A DNA stretch of 64,000 bases from Halichondria panicea (GCF_963675165.1 NC_087388.1:3415047-3479046), one strand, 5' to 3'. Positions 33,301-44,272 are shown, counted from the first letter of the stretch. Made by a program: numbers and translations. Notes: generated by a model not told the origin, from the sequence alone.

Positions 33301-34966
33301 TTTCCAAGTTTTGTACTTCTGACTCACTCTCGCTGTCTACAGTTTCCTTGACTGGCAATTGCATCTCAACTCCAAGTGTTTTTGAATGGGCGCCCGACTC
33401 TTTTTCTTTTTGGGCAGTCATTTCCTCTTCTTCTCGCTGCTTTATGGCACTTGCTCTCGTCACCACGGCCAATGCCTGCTGAGGCACCACTTTCTTCGTG
33501 GTTGGATCACCTCTAAGTATCGCCGTGAGTTCGGGTACATCTGTGCCCAGGAGTACGGGCATAGGGAGTGTATCCGAGATGGCTGCTTCCACATGAATTA
33601 GGTATCCCTCCACCTCCAAATCGACTTCTGCTAGGGGGTACAGTACTGTATCTCCGTGTGCACAACGAATTGCAACTACTTCTCCGTGTAGTAGCTTATG
33701 CTGAGGAACTAGGTCCTTTCGAATGAGAGTTCTTGAGCATCCTGTGTCTAATAGGATATTATCCACTTTCTTTCCTTCAACTGAGCCAGTTTTTACGACA
33801 CTAGGTTTGGCTTGGACTTCTGTTTTCTTTGTATTCGATTGTCCTTGGTAATCTATTCGCCTCTCTGTACAGAACAGTGCTCCTGCTCGCTCGGGACAGT
33901 TCGAGGAGTAGTGGCCTTTCTTGTGGCAATTAAAACATTCTATGTCTTTGAGGTCTTTGAGGTCTTTCTTGACTCCACTGTTTTGGGGTTTCCAGTCGGG
34001 TTTCCCCGGTGTTTTGTTTCTACAGTCTTTCGACAGATGTCCTTGCTTCCCACATGTATGGCAAAATTTTAGACCAGCTTGTGGTCCCATTCGTCTTCCG
34101 AGTGATGGTTTCCTCGCTTGCCAATAGTCGTCAGCAAGTTTTGCTGCTTCAGCGCTCGTGCCGGGTTGTCTTTCTTTGACAAAAATCCGTACCTCCAACG
34201 GTAACATATCGATCACTTGTTCCATTACAATTAAATCTCGAACTTCGTCTACGGTTTTACATTCCTGCAGCCATTTGCTCGCCAGGTCATTGAGTCGAGT
34301 AGCCAGTTCTCGACTGCTCTCGCCCGTTTTTCGTGTTGCGGTTCGGAATCGATGTCGATAACTTTCTTTCGTGATATCGTATCGTATCAAAATCGTTTTT
34401 TTCACTGTTTCGTAGTCGATTGCTTCGTCTGTAGGCATTGCAGCATAGGCTTTCTGCGCCTGTCCAGTCAGGTGCGGTGCTAGCTTGTACACCCATCGGT
34501 CAGCTGGAATTTCATATGAGGTCATCATCCTTTCAAAAGTTGTAAGGTATGCCTCTATATCGTCGGTTTCTGCTAGCTTGGTCAGCTTTACATCTCTATC
34601 TTTCTCTGCCCGCCGTTCTGCAGATTCTCCTTGTTTGTGTATTCCTGTGAGCAGTCCTTGAAACAGTTCCATCTGTCTTTGACTCTCAATTTCTCGCCGT
34701 TCGTCTTCGTACAGCCTTCGTTCTTTATCACGGATTTGTTCCTCGGCACGCTGCCTTCTCTCCTCCGCAACTTCTTCATCGTGCCTTCTGCGGTCTTCCA
34801 TCAACAATTGTAGCATCTCTGCCATTGGGTCTGGCCTTTCGGTATGATCATCTCCTGATGTCATATCTTCTAGTTTATTTGCTTGCTTGTAAATCTTTCC
34901 AGATCTCAAGGTGCTTGCTGTCCACCGGCTTTGTTCAGTCATATAGTCTCGATCTCGTAGTTTCAC
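30392..34966 (-). CDS. gag-pol: Gmr1-type gag-pol polyprotein, 1524 residues, integrase before RT
   Basis: One intact frame. Gag (~1-290) has a charged coiled coil (~57-120) and a SCAN-like helical core. Two CCHC knuckles (302-315 CHTCGKQGHLSKDC; 344-357) follow. Protease has LLDTGCSRTLI (Asp 407). Then, unlike ordinary gypsy elements, integrase comes next: HHCC zinc domain (~686-726), Asp 755, Asp 814, Glu 850 (DD35E) and a WQGPYEVVKP module (~987). Reverse transcriptase (~1085-1310) has YLDD at 1254-1257. RNase H follows, with Asp 1405, Glu 1445/1447 and Asp 1472, ending NADALSRAPN. This PR-IN-RT-RH order defines Gmr1-like elements, whose gag family is regarded as the source of the vertebrate SCAN domain. 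All catalytic residues are present. The start at 34966 is the first Met in the frame, 36 bp inside the 5' LTR boundary. Confidence 0.96.
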   Translation of the reverse strand: MKLRDRDYMTEQSRWTASTLRSGKIYKQANKLEDMTSGDDHTERPDPMAEMLQLLMEDRRRHDEEVAEERRQRAEEQIRDKERRLYEDERREIESQRQMELFQGLLTGIHKQGESAERRAEKDRDVKLTKLAETDDIEAYLTTFERMMTSYEIPADRWVYKLAPHLTGQAQKAYAAMPTDEAIDYETVKKTILIRYDITKESYRHRFRTATRKTGESSRELATRLNDLASKWLQECKTVDEVRDLIVMEQVIDMLPLEVRIFVKERQPGTSAEAAKLADDYWQARKPSLGRRMGPQAGLKFCHTCGKQGHLSKDCRNKTPGKPDWKPQNSGVKKDLKDLKDIECFNCHKKGHYSSNCPERAGALFCTERRIDYQGQSNTKKTEVQAKPSVVKTGSVEGKKVDNILLDTGCSRTLIRKDLVPQHKLLHGEVVAIRCAHGDTVLYPLAEVDLEVEGYLIHVEAAISDTLPMPVLLGTDVPELTAILRGDPTTKKVVPQQALAVVTRASAIKQREEEEMTAQKEKESGAHSKTLGVEMQLPVKETVDSESESEVQNLEIIDNENLSDVPFQDLEDELFIPSRNRETLTRKEKRQQRAKHFEKCKNMQSELHPLDISLSKFKELQQKDDTLKQCVEAAEGSPSTAGVGFYQNDGLLYRRWIPPKQGADGVEVEQLVLPRHCREEVLKLAHSVPLAGHMGKEKTARRILQRFYWPTLYQDVAKYCKGCLTCQKSTQSRTKRAPLIPLPTIQEPFKRIAMDIVGPLPRSNSGKRYILVICDYATRYPEAIPLKSIDAPHIAEQLMTLFSRVGIPEEILTDQGSNFTSTLLTEIYRMLHVHPIRTTPYHPQTDGLVERFNQTLKRMLRKATKDEGKDWDKVIPYLLFAYREVPQSSTGFSPFELLYGRSVRGPLDIVREAWQTDKCDSVSIISYIMKMRDRLERATQVVKVNLDIAKQIQKTWYDQNSRQREFHQGDQVLVLLPTSSNKLLAQWQGPYEVVKPIGKVDYLIHMYDRRKKRRIFHVNMLKQWYVPTNTGYIAEEIEADYVDEDIPTWTDDNSTQIPIDKRVDTPQRAQLQSLLDKYQDVFKNQPGRTSLTEHRIITGDARPIRLPPYRIPHAHRDAVREEIGEMLEQGIIEPSSSAYGSPIVLVTKKDKSLRICVDYRKLNCQSQADAYPMPRIDDLIDGLGRSHYISTLDLTKGYWQVPVAVEDRPKTAFVTPFGLFQFKVMPFGLQGAPATFQRLMDRVIAGLSDFTATYLDDVIIFSETWEKHLEHVRTTLQRLRKAGLTVKAKKSQFGAKYCTYLGHIVGGGVVQPGSTKVQAVREFPVPVTKKQVRTFLGLSGYYRRFIPQYADIASPLTDLTRKAAPSDVIWTDTCEQAFQKLKTLLSTSPILASPDFTQQFILQTDASDRGIGAVLSQLDGTGMDRPVAYYSKKLLPREERYSVIEKECLAIKAGVAAFQVYLLGRPFTIQTDHRALMWLNQLKDKNSRLTRWSLSLQPYRFEVVHRKGVDNSNADALSRAPNPI

Positions 34967-35001
34967 TGGAGCTTCTTGCTTCCAAAACCGCTGCCACCAA
35001 A

Positions 35002-35257
35002 TGTGATAGACTGATAGGCTAGACTAGCAACAGCCTATATTTTAAGTGTCTATCGGTTGAGAACTCTCATGATCATTTTAATAAAATCAATAAATTGAGA
35101 GAACTGACAAAAAAACACATGTGACTCAGACTTATCTGAGATCCACAGTCTAAAAATAGAGTCTATAAATATAGATATGTACATTCCATTATATCTGTAC
35201 ATTCCATTACATCTGTACATACTTAAAATCAGATTTTTTTCTCATTAGTCCATCACA
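35002..35257 (-). repeat. Gmr1 element 5' LTR
   Basis: 256 bp, same sequence as the 3' LTR. Followed by AGTAC, the target duplication. It should hold the promoter of the element (TATAAATATA-like text is present) but no start site can be assigned. Confidence 0.95.
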
Positions 35258-35262
35258 AGTAC

Positions 35263-36177
35263 ACAAAAGATGCATATATAGGGAGCTGTTTCACAAAGGC
35301 CTGGGGAGTTGCCAGTTGTGTTGCAGCACAATTACAGTGATGATTGAATGCCTTCAAATTATGTTTCAAAAAGATTTAGCAGGCTGCTGGACTTCTAGGC
35401 CCCAACTCGTAACTCAGTTGCTTGAGAAAACGTAGATTCTCTTGATGTCTCTGAGCTATCCAGCAACGCTCGAATGAGCAGGCTAGTATAGGACAATATT
35501 AAAAGAAACCAAAGACCTTACCTCAAACTGTCCAGTCTCGTCCGTTAGTATAGCAGCACTGTTGGGATATTAGACATTCTAAATACGTGTAGATCTATAC
35601 ATATTAAATTTCTCGTATTAAACAGGTTATAGTGTCATTGTCATTGTCGACGTAGTGTCATTGTCGACGAGCTGATAATGGCAGCACCAAGTTCTCTAGC
35701 TCACACTCTCACTTGATCCACCATATTAATGATGAAACTAGAGTCTACCTACCGGTAGATCTTGCCAAACATGATTAAGAGCCAAACATGATTAAGACTT
35801 GATAGCATAGCCATAGGGCCCACACAAAAATATCTGACCTTAACAAGCTTGACAAAGCTTTATACCTCTTCCCTTGTTGTTCAGTCTTCAGAATAAGCTT
35901 CAGAGAAGAGAGAAGCTTCAGCTATGAGCCATTCCAATCGATTCCAATAATGATAAAACGGGAACTAGTACACGATAGTACACGAATATAAATGTCAAGA
36001 AGTGAACGAGAATATCCATTCGTCAGAATCTGACGAACGACTGACGCATGCGCAGACAACTAGTACCAGGCCTAGTTGTTTGCCTAACCGTTATAAAAGC
36101 GAAAACTCGGCCTGGGATCGAGGCATATCTGGAGTGCATGAATACACTCCTGTTAGTATATTATGGTGGGCTTTTAA
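35263..36177. other. non-coding interval
   Basis: No recognised gene. A short open frame at 36002-36223 overlaps the start of the next piggyBac derivative and has no known match. Confidence 0.45.
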
Positions 36178-37030
36178 TTACTTTAACCGCCCCGCAATAG
36201 TGACTTTTTTTGCGAAATTCTAATTCTGCGATACTTACGAATCCCTGTATACAGGAAGAGCTGTAGAATCACGTGAAATTTCCAAGCCACGTTGCTATGT
36301 TAAAATTTCATTAGCATCTTACCGCACGAAGCTATGGCTAGGTTGTGCCGATGTGCTTGAACAGCTTGAGGACAGCAATGGCGATGTCTCCTCTAGTGAT
36401 GACAGTGCCTATGAAGGAGAGGGTATGAAGGAGAGGGGATAGTAGGATACCTTCCAAGGCTACCAGCTTTATGCCAGACGCTGATGAACTGTCTGGGACT
36501 GAGGACATGCATGACATGGACCTAGACTATGGACCAGGACGGTGAAAGACCAGGAGAGGGCTCACTGTGTGACTCTGGCAAGTAGTATAGTATAGCTAGA
36601 ATATCAGTAGTGGTATAGTATAGCTAAAATAGAATTAGCAGTAATGAACAGTCTTTATGTGAGCTTGTAAATTTCATAGATATTGATCTATATAGTAATA
36701 CATGTACGTATTGTACTTCAAATTGATATATCTTAGCATTCATACGATGTGAAAATCAAGCGCCTTTATACCATATGATAGGCTGATCCATAAAAAAAAA
36801 TTTTGGATTTTATCTCACCGCTGGCTGAGCATTTATAATGATAAAAACGGGTGAGCGTAATAACCGTGGTTGTTATGGCAACACATGTTGCGTTGCACTT
36901 CCTCTTCCTTGTTGTATGGGCATTCTATTGGTATATGGTTGCTAGGCATTTTATTGCCCGATAGAGAAATTACAGACATTTCACTTCACCGTCAATTAAG
37001 AATCCAATTAAGAATCCGACAGTTAAAGGG
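36178..37030 (+). mobile_element. piggyBac-derived non-autonomous element P4 with TTAA flanks
   Basis: 853 bp flanked by TTAA at 36174-36177 and 37031-37034. The right end is CCGACAGTTAAAGGG. The left end (TTACTTTAACCGCCCCGC) is related to its complement and to CCCTTTAACC at 60722. Inside are the GCCGATGTGCTTGAACAGCT start region and the acidic-segment coding region, then non-coding end sequence. No catalytic DDD core. TTAA target sites and the CCCTTT-type end are diagnostic of piggyBac. Confidence 0.78.
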
Positions 37031-37980
37031 TTAACATTCATCTCAACATTCACAGCAGTAATATCACCAAGGTACATGTATATACAACATTAATTTTAAT
37101 TATTGTACAAAACATGCATGATAAGCAGAAATAATGCACATGTGTAGGTAACTACATTATATCCTTCTGCCAAAGAGACAGGAAACAATGCTGACCAACG
37201 GACAAAGCGTTCACAAACGTTTCAAGATTTATTTGGAACACTCTCAGGTTTGTAATATTTAATTAAGTGGAAATGGAAAGGGTTGTGCAGGGGGGGGGGG
37301 GGGGGTCTGTAGCTACATTATATAAACCTAAATGTTTCATTTTGCTGGAGAGGAGGCTACAATTCAAGAGAGGCCACTGTTCAAGAGCGGCATTTATTAG
37401 CTCCAGATAATTTTGCATAAACTTGAACTCTGCCATGAGAAAGTCTTTGTGAAGCACTAACAAGCTGCTACTTGTAGCTACGTACATGTAGCTAGCTGTG
37501 CTAGTAATAATTTTTTTGGCTGCCATGTGCAGAAATGCTAGAGTCAAAGAGAGCGGCTACTAAATGTTTCATTTTGCTAGCAAGGGAGGCTACTATTTGA
37601 GTGCGGCCTTTATACAAGAGCGGTCGAGCATATACGGTAATTATAAGAGTGAAATTTGCAAGTACTTATGTGTGTACAGACTATGATGTCGACCCCAAGA
37701 TATTCGAAGGGTATGGCCAATTCCTATTCAAAAGAACAGGAAAAAAATTTATTTCTGCCATGTTCACCAAATGGAAGTGCAGGGAGAAACGAAGGGAGAA
37801 ACGAATATAATATCTACAATCGTTTAGCTGTGGTTGAGATGGGGGTTGGTGGGGTGGTTGAGAGGGGGGTGGTGGTGGGTCTAGGCCTGAGTCACTCGTA
37901 TCATCTAAATAATAAGAACAGTGTTCATAATAGAACAGTGTTCATAATACTTCTATGATTGTAGCAATTATGTATTACCA
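37031..37980. other. non-coding interval with G-homopolymer
   Basis: Contains an uninterrupted run of about 17 G near 37287-37305 and short tandem duplications (for example GAAACGAAGGGAGAAACGAA at about 37784). No protein recognised. Confidence 0.45.
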
Positions 37981-38107
37981 TATTCGTCGTTGTCCGACTC
38001 AAGGTCTGAAAATTCATAGTCACTACCTTCCTGCATAGGTTCTTCTGGGTCCTCCTCATCATCGGACAAGATATCTCCAAGTACCTCCTCCACAGTGAAG
38101 TGGTCAT
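37981..38107 (-). CDS. acidic exon-like segment, possibly piggyBac-type N-terminus
   Basis: On the minus strand, HFTVEEVLGDILSDDEEDPE is followed by SDYEFSDLESDNDEYG. Acidic N-termini of this form (aromatic-T/S-x-EE-x-L then Asp/Glu runs) occur in piggyBac-family proteins. The rest of the gene is not visible. It could equally be an unrelated acidic protein. Neither a start nor splice sites are certain. Confidence 0.35.
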
Positions 38108-38416
38108 TCTTCAAGTTTTAGATAGTTAGAATTAATTTATATGTATTTTATTTTATTATGTGGTAGTATTGTATTTAATAATATCTGTCAGTATTCAAAC
38201 CGTTTTTGTGCAAAATTTTTACCCATGCAATGCTTAGTCTACAGCTTAGTCTACAGTTACGTTAGCTAGCACTCGGCCGTTTGCAGTGCTCTAGGAAGCA
38301 GTAGGTCCTCCTCCTTTCGAGATCTTGCAAAAAGAAGACGTTCAACTGCAGCTGCCGCAAAAATGCGTCTATGGCGTCATAGCGACGGTTAAGCAAGGAG
38401 AAAAAAACTGGAGCAT

Positions 38417-39493
38417 ATGCAAAAACACAAAGCACCTGAGAAAGTGTGTACTTTGCTACAAACCTGTACTTTGCTACAAACCCTAGCACGTTTGTTGTAC
38501 TTGGGAGAAAGTGAAAGAACCAACAAAGAAATTTTGAGGCTTTACAATACTACGTGGCTGCATTTCGAACTATATCACCAGAAGGAAGCTCTATGGTATA
38601 TATCTACATGCCTTGACTGTACACATGCACCAGCTCAATTTCAGCTTAAAATCATGCAACACGAAACATGAAGAAAGGCTGTTTGGACAGGCCAAGGATA
38701 TTGTCGAATAGAAAACATTGTCCCTAACATTTTATTGTTTTATTGAGGCTACAAGCTAAACAAAAGAGGAAAGACATGTACACATCCCTTCACACAGCGT
38801 AAAGTAAAATTTCGAAGGAGGCTAAAGGGATTAGACAACTAATTTTCAAAAATACATCCATAAAACATGATTTTATCAAGTCAAGAATAAGCAGTTGAAA
38901 GATGATAAGAACACATGTTCCACTTCCACTTCCAACTCCACACTACAATGAGGAAGGATCATTTACTGGCCTAAGGGACTATCAAAATACAAGAACAGAA
39001 GAGACAGAGGCCGAGACTGAATCAGCCGATACATGCGACGAAGAAAGCCCACTAATGATTACTCCAAGAATTGAAGAAGACTTGGAAACTGAACCACAAA
39101 CTTCACAAAGTACACTCAATTTGAAGCTAGCGAAAGCTGTTGACAAGGTGTTGACGAACAAGGTTCTCATAAAAAGGCTAGACATACTGCCACCACAGAC
39201 ATGCAACATTACCGAACAGTAATTTGTAGTGTAGCTTGAAGACTGCAAGCAACAGCTACAAAGCGAAATCAAGCGAAATCAAGAAATTTGAACAGGACTA
39301 CTATATGAAACACAGCTGTTTACCACCGTGTACTGAGCAAGAATATGTACTGAGCAAGAATATTTGGAGTTACAGAAGAAGAACTACATCCATAAACTAC
39401 TACGCAGCCCGTTCGAACGATTTAGACAGCTCTAAAACAAGCATGCGCATTTTATACCAGGGTGTGGGGATACATGCACGTGGTTTTTTTTAA
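38417..39493 (+). pseudogene. unrecognised coding remnant with frame-breaking duplications
   Basis: Frames at 38417-38671 and 38902-39493 have normal-looking composition. When read across the duplicated blocks the later part gives a coiled-coil-like text (CKQQLQSEIK, KFEQDYYMKHSCLPP, LELQKKNYIHKLLR). Perfect tandem duplications at 38447-38482 (18 bp), 39261-39280 (10 bp) and 39329-39362 (17 bp) interrupt it. I do not recognise the protein. It may be a single decayed multi-exon gene or two. Confidence 0.4.
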
Positions 39494-39639
39494 CACAAGC
39501 AAACAAAAAACACATAATGGCTACTTATACAGAACAAGCAAGACTCAAGGTACCACAGAAGACATTACATAAATAAGATGTAGATCTACATCTATTCAGC
39601 TTCAGGTACGGTACAGCCAGCATCCTCTAGTGCACTTTC

Positions 39640-39841
39640 TGGAGGAGTTCCAGAAGTTGCTTGCGCTGTTCCCCGACGTCACTCTTGACGAAATTGATTC
39701 GGCGCCATCTGAAGGTAACACTGGAAAGTAAATATTAGAATGATGATTTCAAATACAATTAAATTACCATCAGTGTCAGGCGGGTGTAATACATCCAGTG
39801 GTGAAGCTGCTCCCCCTCCAGCGAAGAGGCCAAAGAGAGGT
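39640..39841 (+). CDS. gene X, upstream exons (unrecognised)
   Basis: Two exon-like pieces with GT donors: one reading FLEEFQKLLALFPDVTLDEI and ending at a GTAACA donor near 39716, the next reading SGEAAPPPAKRPKR and ending at a GTAATT donor near 39841. A similar PPAKRPKR exon occurs on the minus strand at 60269-60320, and a paralogous GEAGPSRPKK exon lies at about 46366-46398. The 6.4-kb IS3-like transposon sits between these pieces and the downstream exons at 46.4 kb. Confidence 0.4.
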
Positions 39842-39940
39842 AATTCTAGAGGAATTAATTTCAATAATTATCACGTGATATGGATGACAATCACTTATCT
39901 TTTGCACAGGTGTTTCTTGAGTTCGAGTAAGGACGGTTTA

Positions 39941-40200
39941 TGGCGTGTAATTTGAGTCAGTATTGTGCCGGTAATAATTATTGCCGCGGCCAAAAATTTT
40001 TACCCGGACATTTGCCGCGGCAATATTTTTACCGGGACAATTGCCGCGGCAAAACTGTTTGGCTCGGTAAATACCGGGACGATTGCCCCGGCAAAAAGCA
40101 AAATTTTGTGGATGGGTAAATACCGCTCCAAAAACCGCTCCAAAAAGTTTACTGAGCCATTTACCGGACCGTTTATAAAAAATATTTACCAGGCCAAATC
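39941..40200 (+). repeat. left terminal inverted repeat of the IS3-like transposon
   Basis: Complementary to about 46090-46355. Contains at least three GCCGCGG(C/A) cores separated by TTTTTACCGGGACA-type spacers. These sub-repeats could be transposase binding sites, by inference. Confidence 0.85.
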
Positions 40201-40284
40201 TAATCATCACGTGATGTGCACCTGATCTGCCTCGTGTTGCGTACAAACTAGACTAGCCATAAAGAAGCTTAACTTAGCTTGGCC

Positions 40285-43200
40285 ATGGACGACTCAGACG
40301 ACGATTTCTTGCCCAGCAGGACATCTACAGCAAGAAGACTCCCTCGGTAAAAATATTATTATATAGTCAAGGAGGAAGCGCTAGTTTATACATATTAAAT
40401 TGCTCCCTGACCCTATCAACAGATTTACTGAAACCAGAAGACCTACCGGTAGTAGATCTACTGCTGATAGGCTAAGTTAAGTACGGTGCTTGGCCAGGCA
40501 CGGCAGTATATTCGTCAGAGCAATACTGGAGAAGCCAGTTTTGCTGATGAACTAGGCTCTCGTTTTTCCTTCTTTGGACGGAACAGGAAAAAAACCAAAA
40601 TCAAAATGTGGAAGGTTGTGCCTGTTTGCCTTCGAGACCCTCGTGACAGTACTGTCCCTAAGAGAGGAAGTCTAGGACAATTGTGCCGAATGGGACTCGG
40701 CAGCAAATGGTTCACTGCTGAAGACCGGCTAGAAATTCCCGACTATCTCTCTGCTGAAGAGTTGCATTTCCTGATTGTTTGTCTCAAACCTTACGAGTTT
40801 TGTAAAGCAGCTGGCCCCGGTAACAGTGTCAGTGTCATTTTCACCCTTAAAATCAGTGATGAGAGGAAGAAGCCTAGACGTGGGAAGACCTTTCATCCTT
40901 TTTTCAGTGTCAATCAGTTAAGGGAACAGGTGGGACGAAAGGGCAAAGTTTATATAAGGCTTTGGAGTTGATACCACCACTACTTCCCTCTCTGACTGAA
41001 ATTGAGGCAAGTTGCTTGTTTACTCCACAGTATGAAGTGCATTATCCATAATTATATAATTATATAGGCTTACACTCAAAAGCTTGAGGTTGCATGCCCT
41101 CAATGTGAAGAAATGTTACCCATATCTGAAGTACCTGGTCATGTGTACACGTGTGCTGTCGAGGGGGTCAGCGGTAATGAGGTCGGAGTGAGGTCTATTG
41201 CTAGTACTTCCTCCCATGACAGTGGTAATGACGTCAATTTTTTTAGTTTGTGTGACTTTGCTTTTTGTTAAGTCATTCAAATGACATGAATGGCCGCTAC
41301 TTTAAAATTCATTTTTATTTTAGGAAGTGGTGAAATCTCAAGTGTGCCACAGGACCCAAGGCTAGGTAGACACCCCGAGTCTCCTACTGGTCAACTTGAA
41401 ACTGATGACCAGATCACACTGCCTTCTGATGCTGATGACCAGATCCCACTGCCTTCTGCTGCAACTGATATTGATGACTAGATCCCACTGCCTTCTGATG
41501 CAACTGATGCTGATGACCAGGGGGGGATCTGGGCTCAATGCCCCCATCACTCTTAAGTGACTCAACTCTGGGCTCTCTACGCGAACCCATTGAAGTGGTG
41601 TGTGCAAGTATTAACATTTGATTTATTGCCCTCTTCCTCCCCCCTCTTCCTTGTACTTTTAGACTCGTGCCATTATGCATCAACAAGATGAAGAGTATGC
41701 CGATAGCCTTCGGAGAGATCAAGAAAGGGTGTGTGTGTGTGTGTGTGTGTGTGACCTTTGCATGTGTGTGACCTTTGCATTAACTTGCACTGCAGGAAAG
41801 GATACGTGTAGAGAATAACGAGGAAGAAGCTAGAAAGTTACGAATAGAGGAGGTAAGTATAACACATTATATAACATTACTATAACAATTTTAATTACAG
41901 TGGTACAAACGTATCCGGGATGACATGAAAGGGTCAGTGACTCCCGAACCTGCTGAAGGACTTGACGGTGTGGTCCACATTCGGGTCAGACTCCCCAATG
42001 GACAGCGTGTTTCAAGAAGATTCAACGGCTCTGATGATGTGAAGTTAGTTTAAGTTATAAATTAGTGGTTATTGGGTTGAAGGTTCTTTTCTTAGGAGCT
42101 CACTGCTTTTGTTGGATCACAGGAGTGCATCAACCCGAGACATTTTCGTCTGCTTGTCAGTGACGTACCCCATTGGCGGGTTTTGTGTGATGAGGGGTCA
42201 CTCAGAGCAGCTGGAATCCAAGCATTCACACTTGTAACTGCTGAGAACACTACTGTAAGTGCAAGTTGGGCGAGTATGTGGGACTGTGCTCTAAAAAAAT
42301 TATAGCCTCTGTTGAGTAATGATTTTGTATGTATTTTGTCCACATTGAGCCTACGTAACTTTGTTTTGTTGTCCACATGTAGTTTGAGAGGGAATCGAGT
42401 GTTCCAAGAGAATCGAGTGTTCCGAGAGAATCGAGTGTTCTGGGTAGCCCAATCTACAACGACCATAGTATGATGCAGGATGACTTTTCCCCTGACCTCT
42501 CCAATTTTATGGACCTAACTGAGACTGATGACAATGAAGACAAAGGGTCATCTGTTCTGTAAGTAGTAATAAATAATTATGTTATTGGGTGATTTAACTT
42601 GTATAATTGTTCAGATCTGGAATTAATTTGTAGTACAAAGTTACATGTACATGCATGCATGCAGTTGTTAGGGCGTGCAAGTGTTAGCATGTATGCACCT
42701 TTTATTGCACAGAAGCCTGAAGGAGCTTCAACTATTGCGGTCTTCACTGAGACGAGGATTAACATTGAATGGCGTGCACCAAGTCGAGGTTGGTCGTCTG
42801 TCTGTTTTTGAGGATTTACTGAAAGTGTATCATAACAACCCGAACATTGTTCAGAAAGAAGTGCGTGTTCGCTTTCGAGGGTCACCAGGTATTGATGGAG
42901 GGGGGTTATCAAGAGAATTGTTCTCTGCATTTTGGCAAAGTGCTCAAGAAAGAGTATTTTAAGGAAATCTTGAGAAAATTCCTATCATCACTCCTGAAAC
43001 GACTGACACGACTGACGTATTTCTTCCAATGGGAGCTATTCTGTCTCATGGGTATGTCCTAACTGGGTATTTCCCTTTGTACCTTGCAAATACCCTGATT
43101 GCTGAAGTGTTATGTGAACACAATGGCCTCTTTCACGACTTGCTCTATGAATCTTTTCTTGGGTACATCGATGCCACAGAATCGGAAGCTGTGAGAAAGT

Positions 43201-43805
43201 ACTTGGCAACGTCCCAGGATAATGCCTATCTACTTAAGGAGGTGATTATTCCTATGCTTTCTCAGTTTAACTGCTGCACCAATCCCAGTCCATCCAACTG
43301 CAAGCAAGTTATCATCAACACTGCTCATTGTGCTTTACTGTGTCTGCCCTTTTTTGCGATATCTGAAATGAAGCGGGGTATGTTGCTATCTTTCCCCCAG
43401 CTCTGGGGAAAGTGTGATGCTTCAGTTGTCACAGACTTCTGCAATGACCTATTGCCTACCACCCAGAAGGTTTGGGCTATGCTGTGTGAGCCGGAATTTA
43501 AATGCCCTAGTGAGGCTCGAGTTTTTGACTTCTTCCGGCGTTTTGTGTTTTCCCTAAATCCCGAATGCCTGGCAAAATTGTTGAGGTTCATAACTGGAAG
43601 CCCTCAGTGTAGTGAGCAATATATTGAGGTTAACTTTTGTTTTGCTGAGACTCAATTTTCAAGACGTCCAACAACCTCCACGTGTGGAATGGTAATCCAC
43701 CTCCCCTACAACTACAACTCGTATGCAGCTTTTTCGCAAGAGTTCAAGAACATTCTCGATAACTCTGACGCTTGGTTTTTTGAATGGTTTTTTGATGGAT
43801 TGTAG
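40285..43805 (+). pseudogene. transposon-borne UBX-domain / HECT-domain ubiquitin-ligase-like gene
   Basis: About ten GT-AG exons. Exon 1 40285-40346 (MDDSDDDFLPSRTSTARRLP, Kozak-like GGCCATGG); exon 2 ~40482-41010; exon 3 41068-41173 with a C2HC zinc-binding-like CPQCEEMLPISEVPGHVYTC; 41324-~41520 with repeated DDQIPLPSDA units; 41663-41728 and 41795-41852 with a charged helix (QQDEEYADSLRRDQE) as in FAF1-type proteins; 41901-42043 and 42096-42254 forming a UBX-like domain (VHIRVRLPNGQRVSRRF); 42383-42558; and 42713-43805, a HECT domain. The HECT part has FRGSPGIDGGGLSRELF in the N-lobe and ITGSPQ ... TTSTCGMVIHLP with the candidate catalytic Cys. Breaks: a one-base shift near 40955, TAG near 41479, and TAA at 42960. 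Confidence 0.78.
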
Positions 43806-44272
43806 ATTGCAGTTATGTATCGACTTGAGTATCGCTGATATTGTTGAATTGCATTTAATCGGAACTTTGTTTTCTTCTGTTCAACTCACGTTTGCAGCCT
43901 TTTCAGGTTTGCAGCCTTTTCAGGAGCAGTTATGTGGACACCCAATTTCCAACAATTAGATATATATATTATCACAATTTATTTGTGTGTATATAATCAA
44001 CTATGTAACCTGTTATGGGACACTAATTCCCAATTATTATGTAACAATTATATTTCAATTGATTTTTGTGTTTAAATAAAAATGTTGAAGGCTCAATATA
44101 TAGAATATAAATTAACACGATAACTACCTTACCAGATGAGTATAAGATATTAATTATTTATCAATAATTGTGTCATTATGCAAAGACATTATACAGACAC
44201 AGACAAAGACAAAAGACATTATTCACATCACATGCAATGATTCAAGGTTGTTATTAGTTCACTGGATTGTAG

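Larger units (their letters stand above)
30115..35257 (-). mobile_element. complete Gmr1-type Ty3/gypsy LTR retrotransposon
   Basis: Two 256-bp LTRs (30115-30370 and 35002-35257), identical on reading, begin TGTGATAGAC and end CATCACA. A 5-bp target duplication AGTAC lies on both sides (30110-30114, 35258-35262). Next to the 5' LTR, on the minus strand, is a TGGTGGCAGCGGTTTTGG primer-binding-like site. A purine tract (GGTGGAGGAA) precedes the 3' LTR. A single uninterrupted gag-pol frame fills the interior. This is a recent insertion and potentially autonomous. Confidence 0.96.

Noticed and set aside
30981..34813. Numerous plus- and minus-strand frames of 60-120 codons inside the Gmr1 element
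   Set aside because: They are antisense or alternative-frame shadows of the 1524-codon gag-pol gene.
37287..37305. G-homopolymer as a possible G-quadruplex regulatory site
   Set aside because: No adjacent gene or conserved arrangement. A homopolymer of this length may also be an assembly inaccuracy.
43325..43591. Minus-strand frame over the HECT exon
   Set aside because: It is antisense to a conserved HECT C-lobe.
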